From the NCBI GenBank assembly GCA_963709325.1, contig CAVPVV010000001.1, forward strand, positions 124,001 to 188,000: a stretch of DNA of 64,000 bases. Reading direction: 5' to 3'. Shown here piece after piece: positions 45,947-53,777 of this stretch (positions are counted from its first letter, which is position 1; the number at the start of each line of letters is the position of its first letter). Made by a program: the position numbers and the translations under genes. The DNA is from VFZN01 sp963709325. GTDB taxonomy: Bacteria > Acidobacteriota > Vicinamibacteria > Vicinamibacterales > UBA2999. Under the pieces are notes generated by a model. The model saw only the letters and a list, made by a program, of their open reading frames with translations. It did no database searches and was not told the DNA's origin.

Positions 45947-46545
45947 GATGCCGGGAGCACCACGCGCCGCGCTGCCCACAGCCAGGTGAGGCACACCACG
46001 CTGGTGAGGACGACGTCGCTCGGCCAGTGGGCGCCGAGCGCCACTCGCGCTGTCCACCCGAGCACGAGGACGAACGCCATGAGAGCAGCAATCGAAATCG
46101 CCGCCCGCGCCCGCGAATGGACTGCCAGCAGGAGCACGGTGCCAAACGTGACAGTCACGAAGGTCGTGAATGTGGACGGGAAGCTGAACCCGGACGGGTT
46201 GCCGACGACGTGGATCAACTCCCGCGAAGGCCGTGGCCTATGGGCAATCAGCTTCGTCGCCTCGGCGCCGAACTGCTCGATGGCAATTGCGACGATGGTG
46301 AAGACGGCTCCTTTCCAGCCGGCGAGCCACCAGGCGAGACCGACAGCCAGTACCATGACGAGCTCTTTGTGGGGCGTGAGGGCCACGCTCGTCACGTAGT
46401 TTGCCCAGGCCGTCCCCGGGGAGAGCGACTGGACTAACCGGGCGATGGCCACGTCCCCGGCAAAGTACGGCTCCATCGCGGCGGCGGTGAAGACCAGCAC
46501 CGACACCGCGGCGGCGATGGCAAACGGCAAGACGCGCGTGGACAT
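45943..46545 (-). CDS. PAP2-superfamily membrane phosphatase with altered motif 2
   Basis: 200 residues, five to six membrane helices. PAP2 motif 1 K98-x6-RP (KLIAHRPRP), motif 3 ARVALGAHWPSD (Arg167, His173, Asp177) are present. Motif 2, normally PSGH, reads PSTF (residues 123-126), so the acid-base His is replaced by Phe. Enzymes of this family dephosphorylate lipids such as undecaprenyl diphosphate; this one may be inactive or work differently. Probably cotranscribed with hupE. Confidence 0.85.
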   Translation of the reverse strand: MSTRVLPFAIAAAVSVLVFTAAAMEPYFAGDVAIARLVQSLSPGTAWANYVTSVALTPHKELVMVLAVGLAWWLAGWKGAVFTIVAIAIEQFGAEATKLIAHRPRPSRELIHVVGNPSGFSFPSTFTTFVTVTFGTVLLLAVHSRARAAISIAALMAFVLVLGWTARVALGAHWPSDVVLTSVVCLTWLWAARRVVLPAS

Positions 46546-46579
46546 GGCGGGTTTCGACTCTCGGCGCCGCTGAGCTCGG

Positions 46580-46966
46580 TCAGAAGCCTTCGACCGCGAT
46601 GAACTGCGCAGTCGCGGCGCCTTCCCGCAGCTTTTTCGCCTCCGTGTACTCCGCCGAGCGGTAGAACTCCTCGGCCTTCTCGAGGCTGGGGAACTCGATG
46701 ACGACCACGCGGTTCTTTGCCGGCGGCCCTTCGAGCGTCACGGTCTTGCCGCCGCGAGCGAGGAACTTACCGCCGTACTTCGCGATAATGCCGGGCGACA
46801 GCTTGGCATACTCCGCGTATCGCTGCGGATTCGTCACCTCGGCCTGGACGACGATGTAGGCCTTGGCCGGCGCCGAAGACTGCCGGGCCACCGAGATGAC
46901 GTTGAGGAGCACGACAAGGACCACGCCGAACGCGAGGGTAGTGGCGAGACGTGAGAGCGATTGCAT
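46580..46966 (-). CDS. DUF1330-domain protein (secreted)
   Basis: 128 residues with an N-terminal signal or anchor (TLAFGVVLVVLLNVISVA). The DUF1330 domain follows: AYIVVQAEVTNPQRYAEYAK, GGKFLARGGK, NRVVVIEFPSLEKAEEFYRS. This is a ferredoxin-like dimeric alpha+beta barrel of unknown role. TAAATT lies 6 bases before the ATG, suggesting a leaderless transcript. Confidence 0.85.
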   Translation of the reverse strand: MQSLSRLATTLAFGVVLVVLLNVISVARQSSAPAKAYIVVQAEVTNPQRYAEYAKLSPGIIAKYGGKFLARGGKTVTLEGPPAKNRVVVIEFPSLEKAEEFYRSAEYTEAKKLREGAATAQFIAVEGF

Positions 46967-46972
46967 GAGAGA

Positions 46973-46978
46973 AATTTA
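46973..46978 (-). promoter_or_regulatory. Putative leaderless -10 box (TAAATT)
   Basis: TAAATT on the minus strand, 6 bases before the ATG at 46966 of the DUF1330 gene. Confidence 0.45.
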
Positions 46979-46980
46979 GC

Positions 46981-47027
46981 AGGTTCTCGGGATTCTCGAG
47001 GTTCTCGAAGTTCGCGGGGTTCACCGC
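46981..47027. repeat. GGTTCTCGA nonamer tandem repeat
   Basis: Five degenerate 9-mers, GGTTCTCGG, GATTCTCGA, GGTTCTCGA, AGTTCGCGG, GGTTCACCG on the plus strand. The last unit contains the stop codon of the upstream DUF885 gene. Same family as 16611-16656 and inverse of 41936-42013. Confidence 0.65.
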
Positions 47028-48277
47028 GGTGGAACAAAGATTCCGTGCAATCCGGCGAGGCCGGCTCCGTCGAGCCGTTCGATAACGCGGCGCCGGCCCT
47101 CCGTATACGCGAGAATCCGCGTCCGGCGGCGTTCGATGAATGGCACGAACGCCTCGCCGCTGGCGACGAGCGCGTCGCTCTCGAGCCGTTCGGCGGTCGT
47201 GGCCGCATTGAGCCGGTTGTCCAGATACTCGCCTGCGAGTTCGCCGATCAGCGGTTCGATCGCCGCCTGCGCCTGCTCGACGCGAACGAGTCGAGCGAAA
47301 TCCTCCATTGGCCTTTCGAGTCCCGCCACGGGCGCGAGCATCCTGGCGTACACGCCGGCGCGCCGCTCCGGCGGCATCGCCAGGTCGGTGCCGGCGTCTG
47401 CGGCGCCCTCTGCCGTCACCAGCGCCGGCCCGAAGCCGGGGACCAGCCCATATTCCCGCCATCCGCGCCGGGCGACGAGCTCGTCGGCCAGCCAGATGTG
47501 CTGCGCGTGATGGCCGGCGTAGCCCTCGTGACAGGCCAGGCGCAGCGCCCGCGTCAAGTCGAGCGGCGCGGCACCGTTGACGTCGATGTGGGTGTGATGA
47601 TCACCCAGATAGCGCGCGTGCGCGTCCCAGGGCAGGCCGTCCACGAACGCCACGTCCACCTGCTCGTCCTCCGGCATCGGAAGAAAGTCGAAGGTTGCCT
47701 CGCGGCAGGCGTCGAGCGCCGCGCGCATCACGCGGTTCCGCGCCGCCTCTGGCACCTGGAACCGGGCCTTGAAAGCCCTCAGCCGCTCGTTCAGGGGGCC
47801 CGCGCCCGGCAGTTCGCGTTCGAGTTGTGCGCGAGCCTGTGCCACGGCCGCCGGGTCAGCCGGGGCCGGCGTGATACCCAACGCCAGCCGCGCCTCTTCT
47901 TCGAACGGGACCGACTCGCCGAGGAGGCGTCGGGCGGCGAACTGCAACGCGTGGGCCTGCCCGGCGAGCCAGGTCGCTCGGTTCAGTTCTGCCCCCGACA
48001 GGCGTCGTGGCATTGGATCGAGATCTCGGACCAGGGCGTCGGTCGCGGCCCGCAGGGTCGCAACCGGCTGGCGCGGCGCCGAGGCGGGCGGATCGGAGCC
48101 GCTCAGCCACTGATCGACGAGGCTCGGATCGTGACGTGCCAGGTCCTGCGCGAGCTGGATGTAACGAGATGCAACGGCGTCGAGCGTGACTGGCGTCGAT
48201 GGCGCTGCGCACGAAGCCGCGGTCGTCGCAATGGCGGCTGCAACCAAAGTACGATACGGCCATCCCACGCCCTGCAT
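47021..48277 (-). CDS. DUF885-family lipoprotein with a zinc-peptidase-like motif
   Basis: 418 residues. The N-terminus has a signal peptide with a probable lipid-attached Cys23 (TAASC). The DUF885 signature HEGYAGHH is at 250-257 (HE at 250-251, HH at 256-257), preceded by DHHTH at 226-230; a further acidic helix (VTAEGAADAG) could give the third zinc ligand. The family is thought to hold metallopeptidase-like enzymes. Shorter than typical DUF885 proteins of about 550-600 residues. Confidence 0.8.
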   Translation of the reverse strand: MQGVGWPYRTLVAAAIATTAASCAAPSTPVTLDAVASRYIQLAQDLARHDPSLVDQWLSGSDPPASAPRQPVATLRAATDALVRDLDPMPRRLSGAELNRATWLAGQAHALQFAARRLLGESVPFEEEARLALGITPAPADPAAVAQARAQLERELPGAGPLNERLRAFKARFQVPEAARNRVMRAALDACREATFDFLPMPEDEQVDVAFVDGLPWDAHARYLGDHHTHIDVNGAAPLDLTRALRLACHEGYAGHHAQHIWLADELVARRGWREYGLVPGFGPALVTAEGAADAGTDLAMPPERRAGVYARMLAPVAGLERPMEDFARLVRVEQAQAAIEPLIGELAGEYLDNRLNAATTAERLESDALVASGEAFVPFIERRRTRILAYTEGRRRVIERLDGAGLAGLHGIFVPPR

Positions 48278-48350
48278 TATCCGCGGATGGGAATGTCACC
48301 AGACGGCTGTTGACCGGGACGCGGAATCCCGGTAGAACGCCCCTGACGAA

Positions 48351-48404
48351 AAAGCAAGGCAGAAGGCAGAAGGCAGAAGGCACAAGGCAGAAGGCAGAAG
48401 GCAA
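48351..48404. repeat. GCAGAAG heptamer tandem repeat upstream of the M20-like gene
   Basis: About six copies of AGAAGGC with one ACAAGGC variant, between divergent DUF885 and M20-like genes. Same heptamer as 41567-41620. The ribosome binding site (AAAGGAG) of the next gene follows 15 bases later. Confidence 0.7.
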
Positions 48405-48431
48405 CACGGGAACAGGTAAAGGAGCGCCACG

Positions 48432-50117
48432 ATGCGTCGAGTGTTCATGTTCGGGCTGATGCTGGCCCTCGCCGGTTGTTCGCAGCCCGCGGCGACCGCG
48501 CCGACGGCCGAGGCGGCGAAACCCTCCGCGGCCAAGCTCGGAATTCGCCCTCAGGGAGACACCGAGATCCAGCCGGATCTCGCGCAGGTCCCTCCCGAGG
48601 TGCAGAAGGTCTTCGCATACATCGACGAGCACATCGACGAGCACGTCGAGAACCTGCAGAAGTGGATCAAGCAGCCCAGCATCTCGAACTCCGGCGAGGG
48701 CATCCCCGAGTCGGCCGAGATGGTCAAGGGCTTCTTCGACGAGCTCGGTTGTCAGCAGACGCAGATCTTCGACGTCGGCGTCACCGAGTACGGCTCGCCG
48801 GGCAACCCCGTCGTCTATGCCAAATGCGACGAGGGTGCCGAGAAGACGCTGCTCATCTACTGGATGTACGACACGATGCCGGTGACCCAGGCCGACGCCT
48901 GGCAACACCCCCCCTTCGAAGCCCAATTGGTCGAGCAGGCGCCATACAAGAAAGTGCTCATCGGCCGCGGCGCCACTAACTCCAAAGGGCCGCAGATGTC
49001 GCAGCTGAACGCCTTCAGGGCGATCAAGGCGGTGCACGGCAAGTTGCCGGTGAACCTCATCATCGTCGCCGAGGGCGACGAGGAGCGCATGGACATCGGT
49101 CTGCGCAAGTTCGTCAAGGACCACCCCGAGCTGCTCGAAGGCGCCGATGCGATGATGACCTTCGGCGGGCAGTTGCCGAGCGGCGGCGGCGGTTACGGCG
49201 GCGGCTCCGAGGGCTGTGTCTACGTCGAGCTGACCACCTCGGGCACGGCCTGGGGCCGCGGTCCGACGGTGTCGGACATCCACGGCAGCAACAAGCGCGG
49301 CGTGGACAGCCCGGCCTGGCGGCACATCAAGATGCTGGCCTCGCTGGTCAGCGACGACGGGAACACGCCGAAGATCGCGGGCTTCTTCGACGGCATCCGC
49401 CCGCTCAGCAAGGAACAGGAGGCGGACTTGAGGCAGGCCGCGAGCCGCACCGACCTGAAGGTGGCGGCCGAGAACCTCGGCGTGGCCCGCTTCATGTACG
49501 ACGATCCGTACCAGGTGCTGAAGACGCAGCGCTACGGCACGTCGTTCAACCTCGATGGGCTGTGGGGCGGCAATATGTACGCTGGCGGGGCCGGCGCGAT
49601 CCTGCCGAACAAGGTCACCTCCAAGCACAATTTCCGCTACCAGCCCGGCCAGACCGGTCCGGACATCGTCAAGAAGCTGAAGGCGCAGCTGGTGAAGAAC
49701 GGCTATGCCGACGTCGACGTGAAGCTGATTGGCGACGTGCCATGGGCGCTGATGAACTCTGACAACGAGATCGGCCGCGCCACGCAGCGCACCTACGAGA
49801 TCATGGGCATCCCGCACTCGCCGGTGCGAGCTGACTGGGGCATTGGCGGCGGCGGCGCTGCCGCCGGCGGCTACTGGCCGGCGTACATGTTCGGCAACGG
49901 CGAAGTGGGTGAGAAGATCTCGCCCTTCAAGGGTGTGCCGATCGTCATGGGCGGCGCCGGCCTGGGCGGGCGCGCCCATGCCGCCAACGAGTATTACGTG
50001 ATTGAAGGTGCCGGAAAGATCTACGGCATGGCGGGTGCCGAAAAAGGCGTGGCGCTGACCATGTATGGCTATGCCGGCAAGGTTCCGTCTGCGGCGCAGA
50101 AGTCCACCACCAACTGA
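48432..50117 (+). CDS. M20-family peptidase-like lipoprotein with altered metal ligands
   Basis: 561 residues; AAAGGAG upstream of the ATG; lipobox LAGC with Cys16. The M20 fold is clear, with a large dimerisation insert, but key residues differ: the zinc His of the H-x-D motif is Met145 (YWMYDTMP), with Asp147 kept; the bridging Asp is Asn183 (GRGATNSKG). The Glu pair in AEGDEE (214-218) and a C-terminal His (GGRAHAANEYY) remain. It may bind another metal or no metal. The stop overlaps the ABC ATPase start (TGATG), so it belongs to the transporter operon. Confidence 0.85.
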   Translation: MRRVFMFGLMLALAGCSQPAATAPTAEAAKPSAAKLGIRPQGDTEIQPDLAQVPPEVQKVFAYIDEHIDEHVENLQKWIKQPSISNSGEGIPESAEMVKGFFDELGCQQTQIFDVGVTEYGSPGNPVVYAKCDEGAEKTLLIYWMYDTMPVTQADAWQHPPFEAQLVEQAPYKKVLIGRGATNSKGPQMSQLNAFRAIKAVHGKLPVNLIIVAEGDEERMDIGLRKFVKDHPELLEGADAMMTFGGQLPSGGGGYGGGSEGCVYVELTTSGTAWGRGPTVSDIHGSNKRGVDSPAWRHIKMLASLVSDDGNTPKIAGFFDGIRPLSKEQEADLRQAASRTDLKVAAENLGVARFMYDDPYQVLKTQRYGTSFNLDGLWGGNMYAGGAGAILPNKVTSKHNFRYQPGQTGPDIVKKLKAQLVKNGYADVDVKLIGDVPWALMNSDNEIGRATQRTYEIMGIPHSPVRADWGIGGGGAAAGGYWPAYMFGNGEVGEKISPFKGVPIVMGGAGLGGRAHAANEYYVIEGAGKIYGMAGAEKGVALTMYGYAGKVPSAAQKSTTN

Positions 50118-50839
50118 TGGCGCTTCTGGAGACTCGCGAACTGACCAAGGAGTACCGCGTGGGCGACAACGTCGTCCACGCGCTCCGCGGCGTCTCGCTC
50201 GGTATCGACGCCGGCGACTTCGTGACCATCGTTGGGCCGTCGGGATCCGGGAAGTCGACGTTCATGCACATTCTCGGGTGCCTGGACCGGCCGACGAGCG
50301 GGCAATACCTGATGAACACGCGCGACGTCTCGACGCTGCCGCCCGACGAGCTGGCGCGGGTGCGCAACGAGATGCTCGGGTTCGTGTTCCAGGGCTTCAA
50401 CCTGCTGGCTCGCACCTCGGCGGTCGAGAACGTGGAGCTGCCGTTGCTCTACACCCGGAAGGGCGTTGTGAAGGCGTCGGAGCGGAGGCGCAAGGCGATG
50501 GACGCGCTCGACGCCGTAGGACTGACCGACCGCGCCGAACATCATCCCAATCAGCTGTCCGGCGGCCAGCAGCAGCGGGTGGCCATCGCACGGGCGCTGG
50601 TCGGCACTCCGTCGGTGCTCCTCGCTGACGAACCGACTGGCAATCTGGACACCGCCACCAGCCATGAGGTGATGGAGATCTTCAAGAGCCTCCGCCGTGA
50701 TCGTGGCCTGACGATTGTCGTCATCACCCACGAGCGCGACATCGCCGCCTACGGATCGCGTACGATCGACTTTCGTGACGGTAAGGTGACCTCGGACGTG
50801 CTCCATGATGAAACGCTGGCTCAGCCATCCCGTCGTTGA
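50117..50839 (+). CDS. MacB-type ABC transporter ATP-binding protein
   Basis: 240 residues. Walker A GPSGSGKST at about 38-46, signature LSGGQQQRVAIARAL, Walker B VLLADEPTGNLD, H-loop VVITHERD. This is the LolD/MacB subfamily that powers mechanotransmission rather than substrate channeling. Overlaps the previous gene by one base and the next by 35 bases, so the ATPase and permease are coupled. Confidence 0.95.
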   Translation: MALLETRELTKEYRVGDNVVHALRGVSLGIDAGDFVTIVGPSGSGKSTFMHILGCLDRPTSGQYLMNTRDVSTLPPDELARVRNEMLGFVFQGFNLLARTSAVENVELPLLYTRKGVVKASERRRKAMDALDAVGLTDRAEHHPNQLSGGQQQRVAIARALVGTPSVLLADEPTGNLDTATSHEVMEIFKSLRRDRGLTIVVITHERDIAAYGSRTIDFRDGKVTSDVLHDETLAQPSRR

Positions 50840-52289
50840 CCTGGCGCTGAAAGCGCTCACCCGCAACCGCCTGCAGACCGGGCTGACGCTGCTTGGCATG
50901 ACCATCGGCGTTGCTACCGTGCTGGCGATGATGGCGGTCGGCGCCGGCGCCCAAGCCTCGATCGAACAGCAGGTCCGCGCCGCCGGCCTCAACCAGCTGA
51001 CGGTCCGCGCCGGTAACTGGAGGCCGAAGGCGGAAGACACCGGTGAGGCCGTCGCCCACCAGGGCGACGCGCGCGACACGCTGACGCTGCCGATTTACCG
51101 CGGCGATGTCGCCCCGGTCGCGTTCCATCCCGAAGACGATCCGATGGAGAAGCACGATCACCCGCTCGCCCGCCAGCGGCTGGGGGACCTCGAAGCCGGC
51201 CTCGGATCGGCGGCGACGCTGAGCTTTGCCGACGCGCAGGCGATCAAAGATCTGCCTGGCGTGCAATACGTCGCCGGCGGCGTGCACGAGAACGCGCGGG
51301 TTCATTTCGGTACCAAGCGCTGGTTTACCCGCATGCACGGCACCGACGTCGACATGCCGTCGATCAAGCGCGGATGGACGCTGACCGACGGGCGTTTCTT
51401 CTCGCGGCGCGAGCAGCAGAAGGCGGAGCAGGTGCTGGTGATCGGACAGATCGTCGCCGACAAGCTGTTCGGTCCAGGCGTGAAGGCGGTCGGCCAGCAG
51501 GTGATCCTCTGGAACCAGCCCTTCGAAGTGGTTGGCGTCATCACCAGCTCCACCTGGGTGGTGCAGCCCGCCCCGGGCGACGATCAGTTCGACGCCGTCT
51601 ACATGCCTTACACGACGACGCACCGGCTGCTGAACCTGTCGAAGCTGAACGACATCACGATCACGGCTGCTTCGTCGGGCGAGGTGACGAAGCTGGCTCG
51701 CGATATCACCACGTTGCTTCGCAAGCGGCACGGCATCGGCGACAACGCCCCGGACGATTTCACGGTGCTCTCGCAGGCGACCAGGGCGCTGACGACCGGT
51801 GGGCTGCCGCCCAGCGTCGCGCGCGCAGTGGCAGGGAACGTCGCGGAGTTGGAGAAGGTCACGCTCGAGCAGCTGGCGACCACGCTGGAGCGCGCGAGCC
51901 GGACGATGACGTGGCTGCTGGCGGCGGTTGCGGCGGTATCGCTGGTGGTCGGCGGCATCGGGATCATGAACATCACGCTGCTGTCGGTGACCGAGCGGAC
52001 CCGCGAGATCGGCCTGCGCTTGGCCGTCGGCGCGCGGACACGGGACGTGATGCGGCAGTTCCTCGTCGAGGCGGTCGCGATCAGCCTTGCGGGCGGCGTC
52101 GCCGGCATCATCGTCGGCGTGATCGCGGCGGTGATGATCGCTCGGACACTGAACTGGGCCACGGTCGTGTCGCCGCTATCGGTTGTCCTCGCCTTTGGCG
52201 TGGCGGCGCTCGTGGGCGTCTTCTTCGGCTGGTACCCGGCCAAGCGTGCGTCCCAGCTCGATCCAATCGTCGCGCTGCGCCATGAGTAA
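50805..52289 (+). CDS. MacB-like ABC permease (first)
   Basis: 494 residues. N-terminal membrane helix (TGLTLLGMTIGVATVLAMMAV), a periplasmic MacB_PCD domain of about 300 residues, then three FtsX helices with VGGIGIMNITLLSVTERTREIGLRLAVGA. The periplasmic domain is larger than in the second permease owing to a Pro/Asp/His-rich insert near residues 75-130. Start ATG at 50805 lies within the ATPase gene. Followed at its TAA stop by an inverted-repeat element. Confidence 0.92.
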   Translation: MMKRWLSHPVVDLALKALTRNRLQTGLTLLGMTIGVATVLAMMAVGAGAQASIEQQVRAAGLNQLTVRAGNWRPKAEDTGEAVAHQGDARDTLTLPIYRGDVAPVAFHPEDDPMEKHDHPLARQRLGDLEAGLGSAATLSFADAQAIKDLPGVQYVAGGVHENARVHFGTKRWFTRMHGTDVDMPSIKRGWTLTDGRFFSRREQQKAEQVLVIGQIVADKLFGPGVKAVGQQVILWNQPFEVVGVITSSTWVVQPAPGDDQFDAVYMPYTTTHRLLNLSKLNDITITAASSGEVTKLARDITTLLRKRHGIGDNAPDDFTVLSQATRALTTGGLPPSVARAVAGNVAELEKVTLEQLATTLERASRTMTWLLAAVAAVSLVVGGIGIMNITLLSVTERTREIGLRLAVGARTRDVMRQFLVEAVAISLAGGVAGIIVGVIAAVMIARTLNWATVVSPLSVVLAFGVAALVGVFFGWYPAKRASQLDPIVALRHE

Positions 52290-52411
52290 GAGAAACCACG
52301 AAGGCACGAAGGACACGAAGAGGGCACGACGTCTTTTGGGGAAGCACGCGTGACGCCCCAAGAAGATTCTTCGTGCGTCCTTCGGTTCTTCGTGCCTTCG
52401 TGGTCTCTTTT
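52290..52411. repeat. Inverted-repeat element with ACGAAGG arms (copy 2)
   Basis: Starts at the base after the permease TAA stop: GAGAAACCACGAAGGCACG and AAGGACACGAAG on the left, the inverse (CTTCGTGCCTTCGTGGTCTC) at 52389-52408, and a centre with GGAAGCACGCGTGACGCC. Same arms and core as the element at 27573-27734, in the opposite overall orientation of the core. Splits the two permease genes. Confidence 0.7.
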
Positions 52412-52434
52412 GGCAAGGAAGGCAGCGTGACAGC

Positions 52435-53772
52435 GTGATTCGCCGGTTGGCAGTCAGCATCCAGATCGCCTCTCGTGCGCTTGGGCGCAACCGCATGCGG
52501 ACGGTGCTGACCATGCTCGGCGTCATCATCGGCGTCGCAGCGGTCATTGCAATGGTCGCGCTCGGCAGCGGGGCCCGCGCCTCGGTCGAGCGATCGCTGC
52601 GATCGGCCGGCACGAACATCATCCTCGTCAGCGCCGGCAACTTCACCCGCGGCGGCGAGTCGATGAACATCGCCAGCGGGTTGGGCTCGGCCACCACGCT
52701 CACCGCCGAGGATCGCGACGCGATTCGCGGCATCCAGGGCGTGCAGTACGTCGCCGGCGGCGTCCGCACCAGGACGTGGGTGAAATCGGCGCACCGCCAG
52801 TTCTTCGGGCAGGTGCGCGGGACCGATCCGGCGCTCGCGGAGGTCCACGGCTGGACGTTCCTCGAGGGAAAATTTCCGGCGGGGGAGGACGTCGCCGTCC
52901 TCGGCCGGGCCGCCGCAGCGGAGCTCTTTGGCGAAGGGTTCGACGCCGAAGGTGAGCGCGTAACGATTGGCGACCGTTCGTTCACGGTCGCCGGAGTCGT
53001 GCGCACCACCGACGCCGACCAGGACGAGACGGTGTTCATCCCGCTCGCCGCGGCACAACAGCTGCAGAACGTCCGTCATCTGCAGACGATTACCGTCTCG
53101 GTCCACCAGGCAGGGGAGGCAACCCGAGTCGGCGAGGAGATCACCGCCTTGTTGCGGCAGCGCCATGCCAAGGGACGGCAGACGCCCGGCGCGGTTGGAC
53201 TCGGCGGGCTGCAGGGACCGGCGGCGCTGTCGGTCGCCGACGACTTCACGGTCAAGACTCAAGCCGCCGCGAACGTGACGAAAGGCCTCTACACTTCGGT
53301 GGCGGCTTTCGCGCTCGCCAACATGGCCAAGCTCGACGAAGTGACGCTCCAGGAGATGTCGAGCACACTGGCGCGCGCCGGCGGTACGATGACCGCGCTC
53401 CTCGGCAGCATCGCCGCCATCGCCCTGATCGTCGGCGGCATCGGCATCATGAACATCATGCTCGTGTCGGTGACCGAGCGGACCAAGGAGATCGGCCTGC
53501 GCCTGGCGGTCGGCGCCCGCCGTCGCGACGTGCTCGTCCAGTTCCTGGTCGAGGCGCTGGTGCTGAGCCTCTTCGGCGGCGTCCTCGGCGTCCTCGCCGG
53601 CATCGCAACCGCGCGCGGTCTGACCGCGGTGCTGGACTGGCCCACAGATGTCACTGTGGCCACCGTGGCGATGGCTTTCGGCATCGCGGCCGCGGTCGGG
53701 ATCGGGTTCGGCTACTACCCGGCGCGGCGCGCGTCCCAGCTCGATCCGATCGACTCGCTCCGCTACGAGTAG
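52435..53772 (+). CDS. MacB-like ABC permease (second)
   Basis: 445 residues from a GTG at 52435. The same architecture as the first permease: RNRMRTVLTMLGVIIGVAAV at the N-terminus, periplasmic domain, and VGGIGIMNIMLVSVTERTKE with the FtsX helices at the C-terminus. AAGGAAGG lies upstream, though 13 bases from the start. The two permeases and one ATPase make up a tripartite-type MacB transporter; no MacA or outer-membrane partner is present in this window. Confidence 0.9.
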   Translation: MIRRLAVSIQIASRALGRNRMRTVLTMLGVIIGVAAVIAMVALGSGARASVERSLRSAGTNIILVSAGNFTRGGESMNIASGLGSATTLTAEDRDAIRGIQGVQYVAGGVRTRTWVKSAHRQFFGQVRGTDPALAEVHGWTFLEGKFPAGEDVAVLGRAAAAELFGEGFDAEGERVTIGDRSFTVAGVVRTTDADQDETVFIPLAAAQQLQNVRHLQTITVSVHQAGEATRVGEEITALLRQRHAKGRQTPGAVGLGGLQGPAALSVADDFTVKTQAAANVTKGLYTSVAAFALANMAKLDEVTLQEMSSTLARAGGTMTALLGSIAAIALIVGGIGIMNIMLVSVTERTKEIGLRLAVGARRRDVLVQFLVEALVLSLFGGVLGVLAGIATARGLTAVLDWPTDVTVATVAMAFGIAAAVGIGFGYYPARRASQLDPIDSLRYE

Positions 53773-53777
53773 CCCAC

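Noticed and set aside
43943..46057. A 704-codon frame covering the MBL gene, hupE and part of PAP2
   Set aside because: Only its last 294 codons encode a real protein. The middle is the wrong frame of hupE; the short N-terminal piece is the hupE signal peptide before the frameshift.
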